Source: Perkinsus chesapeaki (lineage: Eukaryota; Perkinsozoa; Perkinsida; Perkinsidae). Taken from it: a DNA stretch of 43,159 nt. A program made the translations under genes and the position numbers. The notes under the pieces are model-generated. The model ran no database searches. It worked only from the letters and a program-made list of their open reading frames with translations, and had not been told where the DNA came from. Below are positions 34,390-43,159 of this stretch, one piece after another. The first letter of the stretch is position 1. Every line of letters begins with the position of its first letter. The stretch is taken from NCBI GenBank assembly GCA_013115145.1, contig JAAPAO010000284.1, forward strand, positions 1-43,159. Reading direction: 5' to 3'.

Positions 34390-37359
34390 TTATGCCGAGT
34401 TGGATACGGCGTCAGGCTGAGCGGCTTCATATGCCGACAAGTTCCTGACTGGGGTGAAGTAACAGAAAATGGGATAAGATAGATATAACAAACCGATGAT
34501 CCATGTCAACAGTTGTCCCAGTACAGCCACACGGTGCTTCTGAGAGCGGGGGATAGTATGGTGCATCATGATAACCTTCTCGAGACCCTGTCCGAGATGT
34601 GCAATGAAGAAGCACACACCGCAGAGGTAGAAGATAACCCACCCGAAACTGGTGAACATCTCCTTGGTCATAAGATAGAGATCCTTGAATTCGACAACCG
34701 GGCAAGAGAGATCGTCCTCGGCACAATAGAAGGGATACATCCACTTTGCACGGAATCGGTAGATAGGAGCATGAGACTCGCGCACAAACCTCAACTGGCT
34801 AAGATGCACAATGAGGAAGATCAAAAGGAAAATACCAGTAATAGGCATCCAGAGCTGATCAAGAGGCATGTGGATGTTCTTGAACTTGAACGTTCTCATA
34901 AGAGCAACAACGACATGCATCAGACCGGCAAGCAAGAGATAGATCTCGACAGGAAGCATCAAAGTACCCCACACGAACGGATGGTTAAGGAAGTAGGCAT
35001 AGGCGTTGAAATGAACGGCACCGAAGAAAAGATGGATGTTACCGAGGGCGTGAATAACGACAAAGACGCACATGAACATAGCGGGACGCGTGACACCAGT
35101 CTTATCATAAGGATGCTTGAAGTTCTTGACGGAGAAGATGGTAGCGAAGACTTCATAAAGGAACAACCACACGAAGTAGCAGAAGGCAGCGCACCACTCA
35201 TACACCGTATAGCCAACAGCAGGTCCGAGTGGACCGAACTGCTTAGCGGTGTTTCTGTCAGGACCCCACCATTGCTCTTCAGAAAGGAGAGGAGTGCTCA
35301 AATCATTGGACACTGCACCAGCAGCTGCAGAAGAACCGCCGCCCATCACAGAGTTAAGAGGACCGAGGTAATACTTCTTGCCGATGGTACTCAATGTCTT
35401 GGAATCATGAATCATGTTGAACTGAGTAGAACCATCCTTACCAGCATAGCTCATAATAGCAGCAGCTCCACCAGGATGGATCGGAGCCCAGTCGGTAAGA
35501 TCGTAGACACCATCATCGATGATCATCCAGCAATCCTTATCAGTGTTGTGCTTTGCAACCTCCTCGGCACTCAACACCTTACCACCGGCAGGAGCGGCAC
35601 CAGTAGCGGGGGCAGCGGCTGCAGCAGCAGAGGCAAGTGGTCCGAGCTCATAAGGCTTTCCGTACTTCTCCATAGTGCCAGCAGGGTGGATCATGTTCCA
35701 CTCATCAGAGGCGTCCTTACCAGCGTACTGAAGAATAACAGCCTCTCCACCAGGATGCTTCGGGAGCCAGTCAGTGACGTTGTAAACCATGCCGTTGACG
35801 ATAATCCAGCAGTCATCCTTGGTAGTGTGCTTAGCAACTTCCTCCTCAGTGTAGCCTGCAGGTGCAGGAGCAGAAACTGAACCACCGGATCCAAGAGGAC
35901 CAAGTTCATAAGGCTTGCCGTACTTCTCCATAGTGCCCTTAGGATGGATGGCATTCCAATCATCAGAGGCATCCTGACCAGCGTGCTGAAGGATAACATC
36001 AGGTCCACCGGGATGCTTCGGGAGCCACTCAGTAACATTGTACACCATGCCGTTGACAACAATCCAGCAGTCATCCTTAGTAGTGTGCTTAGCAACCTCG
36101 TCCATAGTGAGAGCCGGAGTACTGGGCTGAGCCTCGCCACCAATAGTAGAGCCGAGGGCACCAAGCTCATAAGGCTTGCCGTATTTCTCCATAGTGTCCT
36201 TAGGATGGATGGCATTCCAGTCCGTAGAGGCATCCTGACCAGCGTGCTGAAGAATGATCTCAGGTCCACCGGGATGCTTCGGGAGCCACTCAGTGACATT
36301 ATAAACCATGCCATTGACAACAATCCAGCAGTCGTCCTTAGTAGTGTGCTTAGCGACCTCGTCCATAGTAAGCTTCACACCACCAGTGCTTGAACTACCC
36401 GCCATGGCGTCACCGAGCTTACCAACAATGTATTTGCCACCGTACTGCTGAAGAACCTCGGGACGATGGATGGAGTTGAAGGTGTTGGAAGCATCTTTAC
36501 CAGCAAACTTGACAATGGCAGCTTCTCCACCAGGGTGCTCGGGCAGGAACTTGGTAACGTTCATAACATAGCCGTTGACAACAACCCAGCAGTCATCCTT
36601 GGTGTTATGCTTAGCAACCTCCTCCATAGTGAGACGCTTAGCATTAGCAGCAGGGGCCGCGGACTTCTTGTTCTTACTCTTCAAGTCGCCAATGAGATAC
36701 TTGGCACCGTCTTTATCGAGAATGGAGTGCTCGTGGCATGTATTGAACTCCAAAGAGCAATCGGTACCAGCGAAGGCAGTGAGGGCCATGATTCCACCAG
36801 GATGCTCCTTCTCGAAGCTAGTGACATCATAAACCTTACCATCAATAACCAGCCAGCAATCATCATCAGTATTGTGTTGAGCGACCTCATCCATGGAGAT
36901 AGCGTCCACAAGACTTCCAACAAGATATTGCTGATAGTCCTTCAGCATGTCCTTCTCGTGAACGGTGTTGAACTCAAGTGAACAATCTTTACCAGCAAAG
37001 GCACTAAGAGCCAGAGAGCCACCAGGATGCTCGTTTTGGTATTTAGTAACATCATAGACCTGGCCGTTAATGATGACCCAGCAGTCATCATCGTTATCGT
37101 GCTTGGCAACCTGCTCTTTGGTGAAACCCTGACAGAGCTTACCAACGATAAGATCCTTATGCTGCTGTATGAGCTCCTTCTCGTGGACTGTGTTGTATTC
37201 AAGGGAACAGTCAGTACCGGCGAAGGCGTTGAGGGCCAAGGCGCCTCCAGGATGCTCATTCTGGTACTTGGTCACGTCGAGGATGTCACCGTTGATGATA
37301 AGCCAACAGTCTTTGTCAGTGTTGTGTTTTGCAACTTGCTCTTTAGTATAGGAACCCAT
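34390..37359 (-). CDS. Eight cytochrome b5 domains fused to a SdhC/b558-like membrane domain
   Basis: Intron-free, 989 aa from ATG 37357-37359 (MGSYTKEQVAKHN); the frame is open further upstream but without ATG. Eight cytochrome b5 domains lie at about residues 4-78, 79-153, 154-229, 243-318, 330-405, 417-492, 503-578 and 596-671. Each has DCW, the HPGG haem-ligand loop and a second His in (F/W/Y)N-x2-H. The first three read CSLE(F/Y)NT-x-H and the last five DAS/DGS-x3-N-x-IH. Residues 690-989 form five or more helices with His770, 776, 815, 852 and 921 in contexts (IHALGNIHLFFG, GLMHVVVALMR, IVHLSQLRF, FFIAHLGQGLEKV) matching the dihaem cytochrome b558/SdhC family that anchors succinate dehydrogenase or fumarate reductase. 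A role as a many-haem electron relay to or from quinone is inferred. No flavin or iron-sulfur domain is present. Confidence 0.9.
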   Translation of the reverse strand: MGSYTKEQVAKHNTDKDCWLIINGDILDVTKYQNEHPGGALALNAFAGTDCSLEYNTVHEKELIQQHKDLIVGKLCQGFTKEQVAKHDNDDDCWVIINGQVYDVTKYQNEHPGGSLALSAFAGKDCSLEFNTVHEKDMLKDYQQYLVGSLVDAISMDEVAQHNTDDDCWLVIDGKVYDVTSFEKEHPGGIMALTAFAGTDCSLEFNTCHEHSILDKDGAKYLIGDLKSKNKKSAAPAANAKRLTMEEVAKHNTKDDCWVVVNGYVMNVTKFLPEHPGGEAAIVKFAGKDASNTFNSIHRPEVLQQYGGKYIVGKLGDAMAGSSSTGGVKLTMDEVAKHTTKDDCWIVVNGMVYNVTEWLPKHPGGPEIILQHAGQDASTDWNAIHPKDTMEKYGKPYELGALGSTIGGEAQPSTPALTMDEVAKHTTKDDCWIVVNGMVYNVTEWLPKHPGGPDVILQHAGQDASDDWNAIHPKGTMEKYGKPYELGPLGSGGSVSAPAPAGYTEEEVAKHTTKDDCWIIVNGMVYNVTDWLPKHPGGEAVILQYAGKDASDEWNMIHPAGTMEKYGKPYELGPLASAAAAAAPATGAAPAGGKVLSAEEVAKHNTDKDCWMIIDDGVYDLTDWAPIHPGGAAAIMSYAGKDGSTQFNMIHDSKTLSTIGKKYYLGPLNSVMGGGSSAAAGAVSNDLSTPLLSEEQWWGPDRNTAKQFGPLGPAVGYTVYEWCAAFCYFVWLFLYEVFATIFSVKNFKHPYDKTGVTRPAMFMCVFVVIHALGNIHLFFGAVHFNAYAYFLNHPFVWGTLMLPVEIYLLLAGLMHVVVALMRTFKFKNIHMPLDQLWMPITGIFLLIFLIVHLSQLRFVRESHAPIYRFRAKWMYPFYCAEDDLSCPVVEFKDLYLMTKEMFTSFGWVIFYLCGVCFFIAHLGQGLEKVIMMHHTIPRSQKHRVAVLGQLLTWIIGLLYLSYPIFCYFTPVRNLSAYEAAQPDAVSNSA
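35626..36372 (-). repeat. Near-identical b5 repeats 5, 6 and 7
   Basis: Domains 5 (36372-36145) and 6 (36111-35884) differ at about six of 76 residues and are very similar in DNA. Domain 7 (35853-35626) is close behind, sharing EVAKHTTKDDCWI and GTMEKYGKPYELGPL. These are recent tandem copies, unlike domains 1-4 and 8, which have diverged. Short Gly/Ala/Ser/Pro linkers of 10-17 residues separate them. Confidence 0.85.
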
Positions 37360-38083
37360 TCTTAAAATGGAGGACCGAAAGGAACCTATGAAACTAATAA
37401 CACAGATGAGAGACACCCCAGCACGATGCCTAGCTAGGCCACGCTAAGCTTTTGACACAAAAACCCCGTCTATTTGAGAATCTTCTCACAATTTTCCCAA
37501 AGCCGGTGCAAGCGGTTACGCCACGAAGATACCGATAAGTTCCCCCGAAACATATCCTATGCTAGTGGTCTCTATGGCATGTGTTAACGTTGCCTGTACC
37601 GAGGACGCTAAGCACGCTAAAAGGCCCCCTCACGGCAAAATGAGCATTCTTGAAGTCCAATTCAAGCCCTCCACACTTCCTAATGCGAGCATGTACATCA
37701 ATGTACGATCAAAGAGCGATGGAAGTACCTATATAAGTTTTACGGTAGCTCACAGTGCTGATAACCTTCGATTTCCCGACTCGAGGGCATTTGCACGCGT
37801 GCGCAAGGAGACAAATAACACAATGTTCAGCAAACACAACTTGACCTCGCGGCTTGTCTCCATTTAAGTCGTTTCCGATGGGCTGGCCACTACTTGAACT
37901 CAACATAGAGCATCTTTTCACTAACACACTTTTCAAAAAGTCAGCAGCGACTGCGTGATTCCCTATCAAAAATGCCAGTCGTCATGAGTTGATCGATAAC
38001 GAGCTTGGCCTAGGACAGTATTCGCGTCAACTTGCTAAATAGGGAATTGTCGGTCGCTGCATATGCAAACAACAATAATAGAA
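37360..38083. other. Spacer between the two b5/b558 genes
   Basis: This contains the promoter of the eight-domain gene and the 3' flank of the five-domain gene. The 102-codon plus-strand frame (37559-37867) has no motif. I see no clear core promoter element. Confidence 0.4.
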
Positions 38084-40315
38084 TCAGGGGCTCTTGTGGG
38101 GGTGGGGCTGCTGAGCCTGGTATGCATCCCAGTCCCGTATGGGGCACAAGTAGCAGTAAACGGGGAATGATAGATAACAGAGCCCGATAAATATAATAAT
38201 AGCCTCCGCCAAGGAAATAACGCTCGCCTTCCGGCTTCGGGGGATCAGAGAGTGAGATGTGATGATCTTGCGAATGCCCTCTTTTCCATGTGATATGAAA
38301 AAGATAACTCCAATCAAGTAGAAGGCACACCATCCAAGGTTGGAGAATAGCTCCATCTCCATTCTATATAGATCCTTGAAATGCACCACCTCACATGAAG
38401 TATCATCTTTTTCACAGAAGAACGGATACATCCATTTACTTCTGAAGTAGTACTTGGGCGCAGCGTCCTCGCTCACCAGCCTAAACTGGGTCAAATGGAC
38501 AACGATGAATGCCAGCAGGAATACACCCGAGATAGCCATCCATAGCTGATCAACACCCATAGAGATCTTCTTGAACTTATACGTTCTAACACATGCCACA
38601 ACAACGTGCATCAACCCAGCAAAAAGCAGGTAGAGCTCGACTGGCAGCATAAGCTTCCCCCATGGCACAGGGTGGTTTAGGAAGTAACCATAGGAGTTGA
38701 AGTGATCAGGGCCAGCGAAGATATGAAGGTTTCCAAGACCGTGGATCGTGACGAAGAATATCATAAAAAGTGCTGCTCTAGTGAGACCAGACTTGTCGTG
38801 AAGCACTTTGAAATTCTTAGCAGTAAAGACAGTAGCACCGATTTCATAACCAAGCATGAGGATAAAGTAGGCCAAAGCACAGGTATACCTCACAGAGAAC
38901 GTCGTTATTGATGGACCCAGCGGGCCGTACTCTGCTGCAGTGTTGCGCTCTTCGCTCCACCAGTGCTTACTGGCCAACGATGACTTCTCCAATAACGGTT
39001 GGGCCAAACTGTTGCCGATAGACGCAGCAGCCGGGACCGAACCCAGATCCCCGACAAAGTAAGTCTTGCCATGATTCTCCAACGTTCCTTCTGGATGGAT
39101 CATATTGAACTGTTCGGTAGCGTCCTTCCCAGCATAGGCCATAATAGCGGCAACACCACCAGGATGTAGAGGAAGCCATTTGGTGACATCATAAACCTTC
39201 CCGTTTATGATAACCCAGCAATCATCTTCCGAAGTATGCTTAGCCACCTCGCTCTCATCGAGCACCCCAGCTCCACCGTTAGCGCCGCCCATCATAGAGC
39301 CAAGCTCGGCTACTTCGTACTTTTTCCCGTACTTCTCCATAGTATCAGCCGGATGAATCATATTCCACTGCTCGCTGGCGTCCTTACCAGCATAAGCCAT
39401 AATAGCAGCTTCCCCACCCGGGTGGACTGCTAAGAACTCGGTGACATTGTAAACCATATTATTAACAACAATCCAGCAGTCGTCCTTGGTGTTATGCTTG
39501 GCCACTTCATCCAGCGTCAATGCATTACCGCCTTTGCTGGCCGGTGCTGCTGCTGCACCAATCTTCCCAATAATGTATTTACCACCATATTTCTGCAGCA
39601 CTTCCGGTTGATGTATCATGTTCCATTCCTCAGATGCATCCTTGCCAGCATACTGCATGATAGCAGCCTCACCGCCGGGATGCTCGGAGAGGAAGGCCGT
39701 TACGTTGAGGACAAAGTCGTTAACCACAACCCAACAGTCGCTCTTGCTGGTATGTTTGCCAACCTCACTCATCGACAGGCCACCACCGCCAGCGGCAATC
39801 GAGGTCGACCTTCGGCTCTTACGACGCTGTTTCTTCTGGACCATTACCGGCCCTAGAATGTACTGGCCAGCTTCCTCCTCAAGAAGGGACTTAGCGTGAC
39901 ATGTATTGTATTCTAGAGAGCAATCGGTGCCCCCAAAGGAAGTGAGAGCTATAGCTCCACCTGGATGATCATGTTGATATTTTGTTACATCTACCACCAT
40001 GCCGTTGATAACAACCCAGCAGTCCTCAGGCTCACGGTGCTTCTCGACCTCGGACATAGGTATACCTTCAGATAGAGTACCAATAATAAGGTCTTCAAAC
40101 TTATCCATAAGCTCCTTATCATGCACCGTATTGAACTCTAGAGAGCAGTCTGTGCCAGCAAATGCCGTAATTGACAAAGGGCCTCCTGGATGGTTTTGAA
40201 GGTACTTGGTGCAGTCGATAACATTGCCGTTGAGGACTATCCAGCAATCATCAGGACGATTATGCTTGGCCACCTGCTGAATGGTATATACCTTCTGGTC
40301 AGGTTGCTGCTGCAT
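38084..40315 (-). CDS. Five cytochrome b5 domains fused to a SdhC/b558-like membrane domain
   Basis: Intron-free, 743 aa, ATG at 40313-40315 (MQQQPDQKVYTIQQ). It has five cytochrome b5 domains at about residues 10-84, 85-160, 180-255, 266-341 and 352-427, all with HPGG and the second His. The first two are of the CSLE(F/Y)NT-x-H type and the last three of the DA(S/T)-x2-(W/F)NMIH type. A basic linker (KKQRRKSRRSTS, about 161-172) separates the two types. The C-terminal 300 residues align along their length with the neighbour and keep all five membrane-domain histidines (TIHGLGNLHIFAG, GLMHVVVACVR, VVHLTQFRL, FFISHGKEGI). It is a tandem paralogue on the same strand with a different domain count. 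Confidence 0.9.
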   Translation of the reverse strand: MQQQPDQKVYTIQQVAKHNRPDDCWIVLNGNVIDCTKYLQNHPGGPLSITAFAGTDCSLEFNTVHDKELMDKFEDLIIGTLSEGIPMSEVEKHREPEDCWVVINGMVVDVTKYQHDHPGGAIALTSFGGTDCSLEYNTCHAKSLLEEEAGQYILGPVMVQKKQRRKSRRSTSIAAGGGGLSMSEVGKHTSKSDCWVVVNDFVLNVTAFLSEHPGGEAAIMQYAGKDASEEWNMIHQPEVLQKYGGKYIIGKIGAAAAPASKGGNALTLDEVAKHNTKDDCWIVVNNMVYNVTEFLAVHPGGEAAIMAYAGKDASEQWNMIHPADTMEKYGKKYEVAELGSMMGGANGGAGVLDESEVAKHTSEDDCWVIINGKVYDVTKWLPLHPGGVAAIMAYAGKDATEQFNMIHPEGTLENHGKTYFVGDLGSVPAAASIGNSLAQPLLEKSSLASKHWWSEERNTAAEYGPLGPSITTFSVRYTCALAYFILMLGYEIGATVFTAKNFKVLHDKSGLTRAALFMIFFVTIHGLGNLHIFAGPDHFNSYGYFLNHPVPWGKLMLPVELYLLFAGLMHVVVACVRTYKFKKISMGVDQLWMAISGVFLLAFIVVHLTQFRLVSEDAAPKYYFRSKWMYPFFCEKDDTSCEVVHFKDLYRMEMELFSNLGWCAFYLIGVIFFISHGKEGIRKIITSHSLIPRSRKASVISLAEAIIIFIGLCYLSFPVYCYLCPIRDWDAYQAQQPHPHKSP

Positions 40316-40902
40316 TGCTGTAAAAGTAACTGCATGGAAATGATATTAAACAAACAAACAACCACGACGACCACCGGGGGGGTAACATCGTCGATCGGAG
40401 CAGAGATAACAATCCCCCGACCCTACAGCACTGATACGACTATTGCTGCATGAAGGTCGTAATACAGCCCTCAAAAGCGTTACCAAAAACTATATTCCTC
40501 GATATAAACAAGAATATTGTAACCAATAGAGACGTAATGAGTATTGGGCGAACCCTTCGGAATGTGCGCTGGGCGAGCGCTATTTACCACCATTATTTGT
40601 CTAATAAACCTGAGTTCGAAACGTGTTGTGAGTGCGAACGAGCTCTAGCTTTTTGCTCCTAGCGACGATGCTAGCTGGGATTATGCAGCGATGAACAGTA
40701 CACGATAAGCATTGATGAACTCGAGAGGAGGGGGGATGATGGATACTGCTGCTGCTACAGTGGAGGATGATGCAGCTTATTATTATATTATTTGGTACAC
40801 CAATCGTGGCTTAGTTAAAAGAAGAAAATTACAATAGCACGCTGGCAGTAACAACAAGCATATTCGACATAGAAAGCAACAATCGGCGTCATCATTAAAC
40901 AG
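40316..40902. other. Spacer upstream of the five-domain b5/b558 gene
   Basis: Promoter and 5' leader region with low-complexity stretches (repeated aaac near 40350, a ctgctgctg run near 40750) and the 3' flank of the SNARE gene. No coding signal. Confidence 0.4.
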
Positions 40903-42803
40903 TTAAACATTTCCCATCTTAGTCTTAAAGGATTGCGTCAGGCCTTGTATTGCCAGCTTATCATTGGCGTTGAGGAAGGTATCCTCCTAATAATAACAAC
41001 AATAATATCGCAGCTGCAGCAGGTACCAGCGATGTCATACCTGTTCCTGCTCCTTTTGGATCTTCTTGACACGCCTATTGACCCTCCTAAGTTGATCCTT
41101 ATTCTCCCCAACCATTTGGTTGTTACGTTCGACCTGATAAGAGATCCACCCTACTAACAGCAGTAATGAGATAAATCCTAATAATAAAAACGCTTCCAGA
41201 CCACTCCCTGTGAAGCATTGCTGCCATGCGGAAGTATACACCGTGCTGCTGCTGCTGCTGCTATGTTGGATAGTATTGGTCCGAACAGCATAAGAGCAAT
41301 CCAGTACGCTCTATTGGGTATACCACCATGACCATGCCCCCTAGTAATTACCTGTCCTTGCAGATCAGTAGCGAGCTCGTCTTGTTTCTGCGACTGAGCT
41401 TGGATCCTTTCCGCAAAGTTCTGACAGGCATCAGCAGCTTTACCCTAATAAAGCGGCGACAGCATCCTACTCTAACATCGCCAATGGAGCTGCGGATTTG
41501 GTCCAGATCTCGATCGACATCATCAGAGAACGTTGAGCTGTTTGCGGAGGATAACTGTGCAATGGCGCTCATAGAATGGTACTATCCTCCGCTCACCGGC
41601 TACCTCATCATCATCCAACGGCTTTGTCTTGAGACCAAGCTTTTGCCGGTAGTTAGTAGCATCTGGTTTCTTCATCGCTTGCTTATTCACAGGCTCTGTG
41701 CTAACAACCCCACCTCGGCCACCAGGCATAACATCAGGATCCTCAGATGAAGATGAGTCTAGACCAACACAATAGCTACACGGCTTAGTTAAAATATTAC
41801 CATCGCCAAGGGAAAGGTTATCGAGGTCATCATCTAGGGACGAGTCATCGGAATCAGAATCCAAATCTTTTGGCTGTTTTGGTTTCTTCCCCTTCTTTCC
41901 ACCGAGCCTGAGATACTACGTGAAGGGACCTCCTCACGGTCATGAGCGCCCCACCACCAAGGCCGCTTTTTGGCCTCCTCCTCGGCCCTCCGTTTCTGTG
42001 CCAATGCCTTCTTCTTTCTATTGATCTTCTTTTGTTTATCAATCATTGCCTTTGCCGCTCCTACAGTCACACTGCTGCTCTCTGTACTACCACACTGTAG
42101 CCTTACCTAGCTGTTCCTCATTTCTATTATTCCATTCAACCGGTGGGGGCTTAGTATCCTTACGGTTGTAGAACAACAAACGAGTTATCCAATTGCGATT
42201 CATATCATCTACAACGCCTCGACTCTTCCTGATGGACAACAGAAGATATTCCTAGATCTCTGCAACCAGGCAATTGCGTAAGAAGGAATCTTCATCCCAT
42301 ATAACAATGGAGCCATCAGAAGGCTTGGATGGTATAAGCATTAGGCCATAGGGGCCATCTGCCAACGATCCACTTTGCGAATTTCACGGCTTTCGGTAAT
42401 GACTGGATAATTATAATATTACTGTAAATAATCTTCGACATCAGCTGCATCTCCTCTGATACGCTGCATCTGTTTAGTCTGATTCTCCATAGTAGTTGCC
42501 TAATCCGTCAGTCATTCGAGCACGGGTGAAGCTAAGATACGTTACAGTCTTTGATCCTATTTCCTTGGTCTCCTCTAGCATTCGCTTAGTCCGTTGCAAG
42601 GATGCCTTAGTCTGATTTCGAGTCTTCCGGATATCCCTAAACTAGAGTGTGCCACCCGGGCCATGAGCTCCCTTATAGTACGATTCAACTTTGCTGGCTT
42701 CATACTCATCATCACTGTCCACCTTATCATCTACGGCCTTCTGCTGCTGCCCATCCTGTGTACCGTCACCAAAGAGGATTTTCCTATTAGCTTGTTCTGA
42801 CAT
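40903..42803 (-). CDS. SNAP-25/SNAP-29-like Qb+Qc SNARE
   Basis: About ten exons join in frame from ATG 42801-42803 (MSEQANRKILFGDGTQDG) to a stop at 40903-40905 (SFKTKMGNV), about 340 aa. The first SNARE helix (Qb type) is split by two introns: TKRMLEETKEIGSKT|ATTME, then NQTKQMQRIRGDAADVEDYL. A long charged linker follows, with WITRLLFYNRKDTKPPPVEW, a Lys-rich coil, and an Asp/Ser-rich block. The second SNARE helix (Qc type) runs DLDQIRSSIGDVR, IQAQSQKQDELATDLQGQ, VERNNQMVGENKDQLRRVN. There is no transmembrane segment, as in SNAP-25/29. Introns are mostly 42-55 nt, with one of about 190 nt. The exon boundary after SSIGDVR is ambiguous (27- or 50-nt intron). It would supply two helices to a four-helix fusion complex. 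Confidence 0.75.
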
Positions 42804-43159
42804 GTTTGATATTAACACTGAAAATCATGCCCTAGCAGACTGCCCAGCGTTGTCTCGCCATCCTGCGCCCTCCATATTGCGTGATATCCTCGTCACCAAA
42901 GCGTGCATGGATCAACCTATAGATTCCATCTAAAATGCTTTAATAAGTTTGGATCATGACCTATATGTCCGATAGACCCCTGTGTGAACCTAAGTGCCAT
43001 TTCCAGTCAAAGAACGAGATCAAACGCAACAACTGATTGCCGAATATCGAGTCAAATCGATTACCTGGGCGCGCGCTATTGCCCTGAATCGTGGCGGTCT
43101 AGTGGTTGAACTCGACATGGAAATGGGATGGGATCAAAAAGTTTCTTATATCTTATTGC
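42804..43159. other. Right edge, possible partial exon
   Basis: From 42994 to the window end a plus-strand frame is open for 55 codons and reads protein-like (QQLIAEYRVKSITWARAIAL and then GGLVVELDMEMGWDQ), with a possible acceptor (tttccag) just upstream. No family is recognised. It may be an exon of a gene that continues to the right, or chance. Confidence 0.25.

Noticed and set aside
34513-35880. A 455-codon plus-strand open frame, plus other long frames at 35944-36393 and 35691-36323
   Set aside because: They are antisense or shifted shadows of the b5 repeat gene. Their repeats mirror the b5 repeat and no motif of their own is visible.
42600-42700. In-frame TAG in the SNARE gene before the first SNARE helix
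   Set aside because: A 48-nt GT-AG intron with donor after EASK removes it and joins in phase to the conserved helix. The length matches other introns in the window.
1-43159. CRISPR arrays, bacterial operons, ribosomal RNA
   Set aside because: No regularly spaced direct repeats, no bacterial gene organisation and no rRNA-like sequence were seen. The window is clearly eukaryotic.

Overview
The window is nuclear DNA from a unicellular eukaryote. Coding regions are cut by many GT-AG introns, most of them 37-55 nt. The gene set includes a Rab23 GTPase, a TTC12-type axonemal dynein assembly factor, HOP/STI1 and a SNAP-type SNARE. This suits a flagellated alveolate, and a perkinsid (Perkinsus-like) genome is my best guess. 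That is an inference from gene content and intron style, not from a search. Exon boundaries were worked out by hand from frame continuity, splice dinucleotides and family conservation.

Layout. (1) 1-3500 is mostly non-coding. It holds an intact tRNA-Leu(UAA) at 3038-3119 and a decayed duplicate at 757-838, each in a longer diverged duplicated segment. (2) 3505-7517, minus strand: Rab23, a Gly/Tyr-rich membrane protein (possibly Pex13-like), and a short HOP/STI1 with only TPR2A-TPR2B-DP2. (3) 7731-20400, plus strand: an F-box-like/ankyrin protein divergent from HOP, a long coiled-coil protein in many small exons, and a 10-exon TTC12 homologue with a CX2C-X10-CX2C insert. (4) 20508-31750: a 5.5 kb tandem duplication of [MFS transporter (+) / S28 serine carboxypeptidase (-)]. 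Unit A looks intact. Unit B has an internally deleted MFS remnant and an S28 gene carrying a ~2 kb insertion in an intron plus a nonsense codon just after the catalytic His. (5) 32677-34068: a DMT/EamA-type transporter (+). (6) 34390-40315, minus strand: two large intron-free paralogues with eight and five tandem cytochrome b5 domains, each fused to a SdhC/cytochrome b558-like membrane domain. (7) 40903-42803, minus strand: a SNAP-25/29-like Qb+Qc SNARE.

The most striking content is the multi-b5/b558 pair. Every b5 domain keeps both haem-ligand histidines and the membrane domain keeps its five histidines, so the 989-aa protein could carry about ten haems and the 743-aa one about seven. Rab23, TTC12 and perhaps the coiled-coil gene give a loose flagellum theme to the left half. 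The right half is redox and transport.
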